A stretch of DNA of 64,000 nt. Origin: Onchocerca volvulus. Lineage: Eukaryota > Nematoda > Chromadorea > Rhabditida > Onchocercidae. A model generated the notes under the pieces. The model saw only the letters and a list, made by a program, of their open reading frames with translations. It was not told the origin of the DNA and made no database searches. A program made the translations under genes and the position numbers. The DNA lies in contig HG738140.1 in NCBI GenBank assembly GCA_000499405.2, positions 15,338,636 through 15,402,635 on the forward strand, read 5' to 3'. Below, piece after piece: positions 14,501-25,985 of this stretch (its first letter is position 1; every line of letters begins with the position of its first letter).

Positions 14501-17500
14501 TTATCTTGGATTGCAGTGGGACGTATGTGTGGAAAGAGAAAAAAGTACCATGCATGAAGTAGTACTGCTAATTGGATTCCGACTTTCGACGAAATGGAAT
14601 AATTTATTGACACGTGGTCCACCAGCTAAATCATCGGATGCGGTACATTTCCGTCAGTTCTGGGGTGACATCTGTGAATTACGCAAGTTTCCGGATAATG
14701 CTATCTGTGAAGCAGTTGTATGGGGTTCTAGTAATGTCGCTGTGCTCATTTGCCAACATATTCTACAGAGGTGATTTTTTTTTGTCATATGTTTTTCATT
14801 AAAATAATTATAATGAAAATCTGTACCTTCTGTGGAACTATTAATGTGGAAAAAAGTACATTTCAATTTTGCTATTGATCAGTGTCTTAAATTACATTTA
14901 TGACACCAATAGAAAATCCGATAAAATCCGATAAAATATGTTATACATTATTTTAGGCATTTGAGATTAGAAGCATCTAATGTGGAAGAACGAACGTTAA
15001 GGATGGAAGAAATCTTACCCAATGCAACGGATAGATATAGTACAATTGGAAGAGCTTATGATAAATTATCCCAAATACTTCGAATGGTGCAAGACTTACC
15101 TCTTCTAATCACAAATATCCATCCTGTATCCGCTTATCTAAGACGAACTGCGGTATCATTTACTTTTTTTTATTAGGGTAATTGTTGCAAAAAAAAAAAA
15201 AAAAAAAAAAAATATATTTTTCATTTCATTGAAAATTGTTTGCTTCATTCGAATAATGGCTTCAGTTTGCGTTGGAGTTGGTATACATAATCGATTGTAT
15301 TGTATCAAGATTTTAGTGTTTTTCCGGTCTTAAGCAGTTTTGTACCCTAGAAATTTGTTTTGAAGAATTAAGTAGTTCTTAAAGTGATAAATTTCAACTA
15401 TTTTCCATCCACTTGTAGATGAATATGCTTACGTATAATAGATTATAATAAATATATATAATATACATATAATAGATATATGCCTACGTATAATTCTGTG
15501 CATTGAATTTAAAATTAAACCTGCAATGTATTTAATTGCATTTTCCATGCTTCACGTATTCCAATATGTTGCCACACTTATCACCCATTCCGTGTTCAAT
15601 TGAGTGATTTTGTGTTATATTTTTCACAGAAATATTTTTGCAGCCTTTCCCGCCTCTTTCTACTAATGCAGTAATCGAAAAGCACAGTGCCTCAATTAAA
15701 GACTCCGTTGCACTTCCGTTGTCACATATCTCACCGCCTTATTTACCTACCGTAAAAGGTTTCTATTTTCTATCGGTAAATAGTGTTTCTGTTTATTTTT
15801 TTGAGACGTTTAATACATTTATTTCTTTGGTAAAATTAAAACTGGTATGTTCGTTCATTTTTTATGATCATATGATCCATTCCATATAGTGCAAATAACA
15901 ATGGAACAGAGCGGAAAATGGGGCGACGAGCTGGGAGCTATTGCTCGACTGAAAACTGCGTTCTATATAGAACTGTCAAAAATTCTGAGAGAGAAATATT
16001 CAATGCAAGCTATACCTTTCGATGATCATTTAATTATTCATTTTGTAAGTGTGATTTTATCATTAAAGTAATTAAAATTGTTTATGGATGAGAAAGTGGC
16101 TTTGTAACTTTCAGTTTTTATCATTATTAATCATGTTTATATTTTCCAGAACACTGTCGTATTTCGTTTGGTAATAGCCTATCCGAAAGAAGTTCATATA
16201 ATGAGGAAATTAAACAGTGACAAGACAGGTATTCCAAAGGATAGTACAGCATCAAAGTTGAAGGAACTTGAAGTAATACTGGAGCCCCAACTCGCTGCAT
16301 TGTTGCACAGGTAGGTGAAAAATAATGAAGATTACAGCTGGTAATTCCAGACATTCAGCTGGAAAAAATTCAGATGATTATTTTTATCATTCTGCAATCA
16401 TTCTCGTTCTTTTTAAAGTATGGCACAAAAAGCGGGTAACATTATTCGGTGTATCTTAAAATTTACGGATGATACTCTTGGATGCTTCGTTTGACGAATC
16501 TTTTTGCAGTGTAAGTCAACAGTTCGAGGCATTCGCAGATACATGTCGTTTGGCGATGTATTGGTTGTCATCTCATGCATTGTCTGATTATCTAAATGAA
16601 GTGATTTTGGAAACTATCGTTGCTTCTGTATTCCTTAAACCATTCTCAATTCAACCACCAAGGTTTTATTCTGCTTTACATTTTTCTGTTTATGTACTTC
16701 ATAGTTATTAGTGAAATTCAGGTATTGTTTACCGAAGTTGATAGAGAGCATTTAATAAAATATAATTAAGTCCCAATTTTTAAAGTTTTACCTTGGTTTT
16801 ACTTTTTCAGAACACCATTTGTTGGTTTTTTTCATTTTCTAACGCTGCTTTCTGCTCATAACTGGTTAATGAAGCCGTTACTTGTTGATTTCGATAACGA
16901 ATGGACAGGTCTGCTATATCTTCAAATATTAATTATGGCGTTTAGCAATTTTGATTAAAGAACTTTCACTTTGGGCATATTTATCAATTATTTTCAAGAA
17001 TTTCTCAAAAAAATGTTTTTATATTATTTTTAGAAGAGGATATAGATGAAATAGAAAAAGAGTTCATCAAAATGAGACCGGTGTTGCCAGCAATGGTAAT
17101 TTGTACGTCGGTTGATAGAAATGGTTATCGGTAAGTTAATATCGATCTGGAAGATCTCTTTTGTTTTTATAACGTCTTTTGTTTTTTTACAGTCGTCACC
17201 ATGTTTATGGTAATTTTATTAGACGAAGTTCAGATAATAGCTGTTAAATGGTGGTCTTGTTACATTCTTCCCGCCATCAATTTCTCTCATTAAAAATTAC
17301 TCATGCTCTATTAATCATTTGTTTATGATTTGCTTTGTTTTTTTTTTTTTTTTTAGGTGGACAAGAGAAGAACCACAACCGTTGATTCTCAAACGGATAA
17401 TTGCCCTTTCCAAAGCATCAGCAGCATTAATCGAGCAGCATATCAGTAATTTGGTGCCGTTGGATTTAAAGGTTTTATTTGCTCTGTATTCTAAAGTGTC

Positions 17501-18298
17501 ACTAATATAATGATAAAGAGCTAATATATTCACTTCGTTCCTCGTTATTTTTAGAATTTGTGCCTCTGCTAAGAATTTGCAATCTTTGTAAAATACGTTT
17601 ATAATCACTCCGTTCTGAATCAGTCAGTCTTGTTTTTATGGTGAAGCAATAGCAGTGAGTGATCGTAACTGGAAATTTATCATGAATTGATAGGATGTTT
17701 TCAGGGAATCTTCTCAACCGATATTTCCGCCTTCTCTAACGCTGTCATACATATCAGAGGACGACATATGGTCAGGCGAAGAGTAATTCATGGTAAATTA
17801 ATAAATGGGCCATTACCAGTATTAGACTACGATCCAGTTAGGGAATATGTAAAACGTTTGCGACAGTGTTTCTCCTCAGTTGCTCTTTTCTTCTACAATA
17901 AATACTTGGGCAAAATGATCGGTGTAGCGTGGAAACCAACTGCATTACTACCGCGGGATGCAAGTGTATGTTATTTATATTTTTTAGAGGGAGATTGCTA
18001 GATTCATTTGTATTTCAGTGTTTTAAATATTGTAGTTGCAACAATGTGTTGAAGGGAGAACCTTGCGAGGCTCTCTTTATGTTGCATAACTTCCTGAAAT
18101 AAAATTGCAGCCAATTATTGTCTTAATATAATCTCTTTGCAGATATCCAGTTGTTTACACCGATTAAAAGAATTGGATAATAAGTTAGCCGTTAATACAA
18201 AAGCTATATTGGATGATTTCATGATACTTGGCCAAGGTATTGTTCGAGAGGTAACCCAACATCTCACCATTGATGGCGAGAGGAATACCGAAAAGTAG
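11546..18298 (+). CDS. NOL6: NOL6 / Nrap (yeast Utp22) ribosome-biogenesis protein
   Basis: Nucleolar protein of the small-subunit processome, needed for early 18S pre-rRNA processing; in yeast, Utp22 works in the UTP-C complex with Rrp7. Nineteen exons can be joined with consistent phases: 11546-11743, 11964-12164, 12315-12480, 12653-12781, 13011-13171, 13496-13616, 13779-14037, 14133-14316, 14517-14770, 14957-15152, 15644-15758, 15890-16044, 16150-16310, 16510-16662, 16811-16908, 17034-17130, 17357-17471, 17705-17965, 18143-18298. They total 3180 bp, 1059 residues, against about 1146 in human. Nrap landmarks: VFLDHTGYLNLAA, DAVHFRQFWGDICELRKFPD, EAVVWG, PLPVLDYDP, VALFFYNKYLGKMIGVAWKP and AILDDFMILGQGIV near the end. 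The N-terminus is basic (KRKGDDD, KREKRR). The 3' end of exon 2 and the 5' side of exon 11 are the least certain borders. Confidence 0.95.
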
Positions 18299-18806
18299 AT
18301 TCTAGTGATGATTGCTTGTTGCATATTTCTGTTTTTTCATGAACTGATGGTTATATTGGTCATGAATTTCTATAATATTTAATCGGAGGGATTTGGCGAA
18401 ATATAAAAATGGCTTATAACATGACAGATTTAATCTTCATCATTTTCGAATTTACTCTCTTCATTCGTTAAATTTGTATTACATCCAAAACTTTTGAATA
18501 ATTCGCTCTTCTGGTTGTTACTGTTGTTGAATTGTTAAATATCCTGAATAAATGATTCTAAACATTTCTTGTTGTTATTCTGAATTGTGTTAGAAATATT
18601 CAATAAAATATTTAACAGAAAAAGGACATGGACGATTATCTAACACAATCAATGGCACTATAGATTTGTGAGTTATTGCTTACTGGACAGAAATCAGTAA
18701 TATGCGCAATAGATATGTCTGAATGTCATCAATTCAGTTTGATTAAATATTCGCTTCTATCTTACATTCCCTTTTCGGTGCAGTCGTAGATCCTTTTTTC
18801 AGGAAA

Positions 18807-21026
18807 ATGGAAAATTTGGATGATTTGACGCAATTATTGGCAGGTAGCTCAGTAACTGTTGCACCAAATAGTACAGTTCGAGAGCATCCTCGATTTTCGC
18901 AGTACAAGTACATCGGGCGAGCGGAATTAAGCCAAGAGAGGCGACGGAAAGAGTTTCTTCGACGACAGAAAGAGTATATCTTTTATAAAAAATGGGATTT
19001 GGATTTTAGATGGAAGTAAAAGTACTGTTATCAAACTGAAGCACCACTTCCCTTGTGTTGTAAGTGCGTGTTTCTCTTGTTGAAATGGAAATCCGGGTTT
19101 TTCATGTAACTGAACTCACATAAATGCTTCGAATTTCTGACGGTTTCTGAATTCCTGACGGTGTTTTATAGAGCGCGTTTTGATTATGCAAATCATGCCC
19201 GAAAATTGGCAATGAATGAAATGGATGAAGATGAGTACAACGAAGTTGAAGAAGAAATGGATTCAACATTGCCTGATAAAAACAGTAAGAAGATAAATCG
19301 AAAAAGGAATTGCAATCGTTATGCTGATGAACTAATGCTTAGTGAATGGTTGGTTGATATTCCGGACAGCTTATCTAAGGATTGGATTTGTCTTCCATGT
19401 CCAGTCGGTAGACGATGCCTCGTAGTCGCTTCTAATGTATGTGATTATATAATTTATTATAAAAGTAAAAACATTATAAAATCTGAAATCATTCTTCATC
19501 AAAATCATTCTTCAAATCATCGAAATCATCAAAATCATTCTTCATTCTGATGAAGAATTAAGAAAACGGCATCTTCATTTTTATAATGATCATAGTTCTG
19601 GTATAAAATGATAATTTATATCGCAGTTATTTCATATACAGTTGTTTGAAAAAGCTTCTTGTTCTGGTTTAGTTTCCTCAAAAATTGTTTTTAGCATTTT
19701 CCTTAATGAGAATTATTTTCTTTTCAAACAGCTAGTTACAATCCTTATATATATTATCATTTTGATAAGAAATTTATAGTTATTTGAAATCACCAGGCAA
19801 TCATTTTTACATTTTCGTAGAAAATTTTATATCGTTATGACTAATTTTAATAATCCTTAAGAGGCTTAAATTATTTTATAATTTTTAAAGTTCAATTTTT
19901 TCATATAGCCTGTCGTTTAGAGTTCTGGCATACAATCTAGTGTCAATATAATTCGTGCTATCTGATGAATTTTTACAGGGAGTAACAAGTGCTTATTCGA
20001 AATCTGGTTATCTCATTACGCAATTTCATTCCTATTTGCCTGGTGGAAATCATCCATGTCATGGTGAGTCAATAAGTACAAAAGAACTAATTCAGATTTT
20101 ATCTCCATCCGAATAAAAGCAATTTCTATTAATATAGCATTGTTATAAAAATTCTGCGAGTAATTTATCTCATCTGATTTCCTATAGGTTCATATACTCT
20201 TCTGGATTGTATTTTTGATGCGAAATCACGATCATTCTATTGTCTGGACATGATTGCTTGGAATAGTCTCACGGTTGCTGATTCGGATTTTGATTGTCGA
20301 TTATTTATGATGAATTCACGTATCACCGAAAATGAAAATTTCAAAGAGGTCTCAAAACAAATACCTGTTAGTTTTGAGTTTTCAAACTCACTTTTGATTT
20401 CAGATCTTTTTTTCTAGTTCCTTGAATTTTTATTCATCATGCCTTATGTATGAATTGATAGATTTGTATCTGATCACCAGTAATTTGACTTTAAATATAT
20501 TTTAGTATCGCTTTATATGTCTTCCATATTGTCGTTGCGAATATGATTCCATGAAGGAAATGATGCATCAAGATTTTGACTTCGAAATTGATGGTGTTCT
20601 TTTTTACCATGCTAGCGTGCACTATTTTAAAGGCCAAAGTCCACTCGGTTTGTTTCTTTTTCATTATTATTCGACTCAGCTTTCTTTTTAATAATTTAGT
20701 CTTAGTTTGCTAACTAAAATATCTAAAAAAGACATATATTTTGCAATGCTTCAGCACTAATTTTTTCTTTAATACCGCATTATCGTAATTAATAATGTAG
20801 TCAAGTAGATTTCTTAATGAGAAAAAAGTCTCATTGAGTTGAGTTTTCAGTAGGATGGCTGAAGCCATGGATGATACCAGAAATATTATCTGTTCCGATA
20901 CCAGCAAAGCTGATGAATGGGAATGAGATAGTGGCAGGCAGTTCGCAGAAATTCATTGAAACATATAATCAAGAGCACAAGCATGTTAGTATGATTAGTA
21001 AAACTTCCGAAAGTGTTTCCAGTTAA
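18807..21026 (+). CDS. SNUPN: Snurportin-1, snRNP import adaptor
   Basis: Adaptor that binds the 2,2,7-trimethylguanosine cap of U snRNPs and links them to importin-beta for nuclear import. Exons 18807-18973, 19172-19436, 19979-20063, 20188-20366, 20506-20647, 20851-21026 total 1014 bp, 337 residues (human about 360). An importin-beta-binding region lies near residues 25-70 (HPRFSQYKY, QERRRKEFLRRQKE, FDYANHARKLA). The cap-binding domain follows: ADELMLSEWLVDIP, CPVGRRCLVVAS, SAYSKSGYLI, LPGGNHPC, YTLLDCIFD, FDFEIDGVLFYHASVHY and VGWLKPWM, whose Trp matches the cap-stacking Trp of human snurportin. An acidic insert (residues about 75-100) is poorly conserved. The gene lies 508 bp downstream of NOL6 on the same strand, close enough for a nematode-type operon, but this is not shown. 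Confidence 0.95.
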
Positions 21027-21538
21027 AATAAACTTAGCATGTTGGGAAAAAAAATCTGATAGCTTGTTATTTGGTTTGTAGTTTGTTGGATTGGAGATCT
21101 TCTTGCTATTGCAACTCGGCTAGGTCACAGTAGGCTTTATTAGGTTTATACGATATTATGGACAATCGACAATGGCCTTCGCTGATCTTATACGATATTC
21201 TAGACATTACTTATACAGTAATAGAGACTAAATGAACAATACGCAGTAAATGATAAAAGATACTAACAGTCGTTTGAATATTCACTGCGTTGTTGTGTTT
21301 TTCTTTTGTGAATGTCGTTTATTTTTTGCTTCATCAGTGCTGTTGCTCCTGTTGAATTTTTGCTTGTGTTGTCGTCGAAATTGTATTGGAATTGGATTGA
21401 CAATGGATTTCTGCTGAAAGTAATTTTGAAAATACTGATCTAGCTGACTCGAAAAGCTTTTTTTTATGTGGATAGTGGGCGGAAACTTGCAAAACACTCG
21501 TCATACAAAAGATCGGTTATCAGGATAAAGGATAAGAG

Positions 21539-24500
21539 ATGGACAATGTCACAATAAGCTTCAGTCCTTGTAACATTCCTGATAGGTAATATAGATCTCA
21601 ACATTTTACGACATTTACGACGCACATAAGCTGTATTAGTATCTCTGAAGATGAGAGAATAAAGGCCTTTGTGGCGAGATATGGGTAAGTATTCAGTTGT
21701 CTAAAGAAATATTACAAATTTCAACCATACAGAATACTTCGGTTATTTCGTTATATTTATATTATTGAATCAATTTTACCGACATATTACATTACTTAAT
21801 GCATTTGTATAGCACGATTCATCTAATAAATATGTTATAGATGAGAGGGAATAAATTAAGAAGTGAAGACAGAAGTTTATTTAATACATTCAAGACAAGT
21901 TATTCATTTCTATACTGTTAAGCATTTAATATTGTTATATAAGTTTTCAATATAAATTTAATGAGGTTTGATTTGGACATTTCATTTTTCTACATATTCT
22001 CTCTGTATATCCTTTCTGTATTTGTGTATCATTAGTCATCTCAATTGTTTTATAAATGGTTTTTTCTTTTTTTGCATAAATATGCTTGCATATAGTTACA
22101 AATGAGTATTCCCTACATAATGTTTGAAAGGATATTTTTTATGGATCCCATTAAAATAAACAAGAATGCACAAAAATAGGTAAAATAGTGATTAAAAGCG
22201 CACTTTCAAAGTCAACTTTCTTCATATATGAAAATTTTGCATTTTTCTCGCGTATGCTGTCAATACTTGTCATCAATATCTTAATTTATTTGCTATCTTT
22301 CCTGAGCCACATTTGTATTTTTTCATTTGTTCTTACAAGAAAAAGATGATATTGTAGGAAAAGATGAGGAGCAGATCGAAGTAGATATCGTCACTTATTA
22401 AACCGCTTTCTAAACTTTTGCAATAAAAATTGATATTGATTTTTGAAACGATGCGTGAAATAAATATTACCAAAATAATACTTTAAATTAATGGAGAGAT
22501 TCTACGGGTAAATTTCAAATAAATGTTGGGATTTTATTTCCACATGTTCAATATTACATTGTCGGATGTGTTAGAGCGGTCTTTACAGTGTCATTTGTTT
22601 TCGTTCTAGAATCAGGATTTGTAGAAGAGAAATTTCATCAGTACATTTTGGTATTTCGAAAAGTAAATTTTCGTCATCAAATTGAAAAATGACAAGCTAC
22701 AGATTATATTTCCTTTGTTGAATGGCTTCTTCAGTTTTTATTTTGAAATCAGAAGTATAGCAGCAGAAAAATTCAAACCCTTCGCAGTTGTAATGTTAAA
22801 ATTAAATTTTCTTTATATATTCAGTAATTAATTATAATTGCTTATAACATGCAATTCTCAATCTGAGATTAATGGTCAGTATTTTTCACAGGTATCTCTG
22901 CATTTAAAGAGCTAATTTTTTTGTAAATGATGTCCAGGAATTCACAAATAACAGGAATAAGGGATTATTCATGCTCAAAATATTGCTTGGATTCAAAGCA
23001 TGATAGTAAAAATTTATGTTAAAGTTATTACTTGAAAAATGGGAAAACATTTATGTTTTGTACATTAAAGATATTACTTGATTAACGGAAGATCTTTTTG
23101 ATTAATGTTATCATTATGATGAAAACAAATCCTTCCGGAAATCTCAAATCATCTAATCATGAGAATATCAGAACTGTCTTAAAAATCTTGAGAATGGTAT
23201 TTTTCTACATTCTAAAAGAGTTAGAACAATGATAATTGTCGATGAAATACAATGTTTTTAAGCATATCCATTATTAAATGATGGTTTCCAATTTTTTCTG
23301 ATTTTTGATAATTTCAAATTTCAGATTTACATGCTAAAGTATGCGAATTGGAAAAAATAGTAATACTATTGAAAGGAAAATTGAAAATTTTGAAAAATTC
23401 ACGTTATACCGCTCAAAAGGAGAATAAAAGTTTAATTGAGCAATCGAATCAGGTTGTTTCTTTTTTTTTTTTTCGATCTTTCGCCTGTTCAAAAATTTTA
23501 AATGAAAAATCGTAAAATGTAAAAAAAAATTCTTTTCAAATCGGAATGAATTTCAACTATTTTAGTTAATGGAGGAAATCAGGCAAAAAACAGTCTTTAC
23601 GAAGAATTCAATTCGATTTGAGGATGAAATAGCATTTGAAGCTGAAAAATGGTCACAAATATGGCTAAGTGAAAATGGACAGGTAAAAAATTGCTTTCTT
23701 TCCGAAGAAAAGAACAGAAATTGGTATTTTATTTTTTGAAAATATTCGAAAAATAAAAATTTAAACTTAAATGACAATAATAATAATAAATAAATAAATA
23801 AATAAATGATAAATAATAACAATATAAATAATGAATAATAAGTAGTAAATAATAAATAGTGATAAATAATAAATAATAACAATAATAAATAATAAATCAT
23901 AGAAGTGAAAGTAGTGACAAATAATAAATAATAAATCATAGAATAATAATAAATAATAAAACAATAATAAATAATAAATTATGATAAATAATGAATAAAA
24001 ATAAATAATAAACTGGTGACAAAAAGAGAATGGTCGTTTTTTTTTTTTCTAAAAAGTACCACTTTGTCTACCACTCTTCTAATATTTTTTATTTTAAAAA
24101 GTACCACTCTTTAAATTTACGATATTTTTTAAAAAGTTAATAAATTGCATCTTTCTTGAAACAGCATTTTTTATAAACCTATGGCTTACTTAAAATTGGC
24201 TTTATTAGGGGAAAGTTTAGGAAAGATTCGAAATCTCTCCCTAATTGGTCATTTCTCGGTCATTCTGGTCATTATCTTACTTATGTGAAGCAACATTTTA
24301 TTTTTTATTTGAAGCTTTTAATGAATTCTATCACCGAATTTTTGCATTATTCACTTCTTGTCTACATTTGTAGATGCATTCCCCTATGATAATTTTCTTT
24401 TTCTTCTGATTCCGTCAAGGCATTAAATTCTTTCAAGTCTTCAGATTTATTTAGGCCTTCAGATTCACTCAAACCTTTAAATTTATTCAAATCTTCGAAT

Positions 24501-24809
24501 TTATTTAAGCGCTCAGATTTGTTCAAATCTTCAGAATCACTCAAACATTCAGCGATATTCAAACTTACAGATTCACTTAAATCTTCTCAGTGACATACAT
24601 TTTCCAAAGATTGCAGAAAATTTTGGCTGATAAACGATTGCTGGAAAATGCTCAACAAGTGAAGATTATTGAGAGACAAATTGAGTACACACAACGTCTC
24701 ATTGAGCATAAAAGAAAAATAATTGGTACCTGGCAGAACGGGATCGCTCAGAAAGTTTACAAAGTTGTTTGTTCGCTTGGCTTATTTTGCTTTCCTTACG
24801 TTTGTTTGG

Positions 24810-24874
<65 letters not shown>

Positions 24875-25985
24875 TGTCTGTGTGTATATGTGTATGTATG
24901 AATATTTGTCAAGTTAATGTTATGTTATATGCCTCAAATAATTCGATTAATGTTATGTTATATGCCTCAAATTATTCGACAAATATCTCTTTCTCTTATC
25001 AAATCATTTCCTTTTATTCATTTATCCAATTCTTGGCTTATTTTTCAAGCCCAACTATGAGGTAAGAAAGGTTTATGTCGTTACTTGCAGTATATTTGTT
25101 CGATAAATTCCGGATTTAAAAATATTTCATTAAACCGGATAGTAATCGGAATGTTTTTTCATAGCCTGGTTTTTATAGCTTGGTTTTATTTCAGGACGAT
25201 CAGCTAAATATGCTTGAACAAGAAAATATGGATATAGAAAAAAAGATGGCCGAATGGTTAAAAGTGAATCAACGATTGTTAAGTATATTTGAAGCAATGA
25301 AAGATCGTGAAATAGAAATGATTTTTGCTACAGAACGTTGCAAACAGCGAAATATACAAGCTGGGGTATTTGATATTATCAATTAATCAACCAAATTAAT
25401 CAATAATATTATAATAAAATAATAATCGATTTGTAGATTCAAGCATGCAAATGATTGATTAATAGCTGAACATCGAACAAATCTTATTTGAAGATGCAAA
25501 TATATTTTACTGTTTTATTTTACATATTTTATTAATTGATTCCTTTATTCTTTTTCTAGAAATATACTTAATTATTTGTTTAATTATCTACCAATATACT
25601 CTTCTATTCGTTTATTTATTCATTCATTTACTTATTAATATTATGCGGCATCTTAACTAATCATATCATTATTGGATGGCTTACTTAACTGATATGATCA
25701 ATTTGATGAGTTGATAGGAATTTAAAATGAAAAATAAAAAAAAGGATGGCAAATTAAATGATTCAAATATTCGAGAAGTGCTTGTAATTTAATTTATTGA
25801 ATTTTAAACATTAATTAATGCTTTCAAATGAAAAAGAAGAAAAGATTTTATTTTTGCAGGAAGAATGCAGCAAAATGCAAGCAAATATATTAAGAATATC
25901 TAGAAGATTGGATAAGAATAGTATGCATAATATCACAAATACATCATCTACTTCAATTACATTAAACAGTCAAGAGAATGAATAA
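21539..25985 (+). CDS. Unrecognised coiled-coil protein, 5' end unresolved
   Basis: I do not recognise this protein. Solid exons joined in phase: 23325-23452, 23566-23682, 24617-24754 (donor could also be 24763), 25195-25365, 25860-25985 (stop). They encode about 225 residues of mostly charged helix with heptad-like Leu/Ile spacing, e.g. HAKVCELEKIVILLKGKLKI, LIEHKRKIIG, LNMLEQENMDIEKKMAEWL, ending in a Ser/Thr/Asn-rich tail. No membrane segment or signal peptide is seen. Two candidate 5' exons, 21539-21586 (MDNVTISFSPCNIPD) and 21640-21684 (ISEDERIKAFVARY), join to each other, but their phase does not match exon 23325, so at least one more exon must lie in 21685-23324 if they belong. One intron holds an AAT-rich tract and an 18-bp minisatellite, another a long (TG)n run. 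Candidate roles would be centrosomal, cytoskeletal or kinetochore, but this is open. Confidence 0.6.
21685..23324. other. Long AT-rich stretch, possible large intron
   Basis: Between the candidate 5' exons and the firm exons of the coiled-coil gene. A short acidic open stretch after an acceptor-like site near 22337 (KDDIVGKDEEQIEVDIV) could be a missing exon, but its phase did not fit either neighbour. Nothing else is recognisable. Confidence 0.4.
23766..24011. repeat. AAT/AAATA-rich simple repeat in an intron
   Basis: About 245 bp made almost entirely of AATAAT, AAATAAT and AAATAAAT blocks, with inserts such as AGAAGTGAAAGTAGTGAC. It lies in the intron between exons 23566-23682 and 24617-24754. 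It creates long spurious open frames on the minus strand. Confidence 0.85.
24408..24590. repeat. Degenerate 18-bp minisatellite in an intron
   Basis: About ten imperfect 18-bp units of the type TCTTCAGATTTATTCAAG. Read on the minus strand they stay open as a six-residue period L-[NS]-[KED]-[SF]-E-[DRG], for example LSDSED, LNKSER, LNKFED, LNKFKG, LSESEG, LNKSED. The array ends right at the splice acceptor region of the next coiled-coil exon. Confidence 0.8.
24808..24900. repeat. (TG)n microsatellite
   Basis: An uninterrupted TG dinucleotide run from about 24811 to 24870, followed by degenerate TG/TATG units to about 24900. It lies in an intron of the coiled-coil gene. Confidence 0.95.
24897..24977. 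repeat. Short direct duplication after the TG run
   Basis: The segment TTAATGTTATGTTATATGCC followed by TCAAAT(A/T)ATTCGA occurs twice in a row, with starts near 24914 and 24949. It looks like a small local duplication within the intron. Confidence 0.7.

Noticed and set aside
18115..18324. Minus-strand frame at the NOL6 end
   Set aside because: Shadow of the last NOL6 exon.
23562..23964. Long Tyr/Leu/Ile-rich minus-strand frames
   Set aside because: Produced by the AAT-rich simple repeat; no coding features.
24362..24562. Minus-strand repetitive protein as a real gene
   Set aside because: It is an 18-bp minisatellite inside an intron; without transcript evidence it is listed as a repeat and a finding only.
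24590..25065. Valine/cysteine-rich proteins from the TG run
   Set aside because: They are translations of a (TG)n microsatellite; only the first part (24617-24754) is a true exon.
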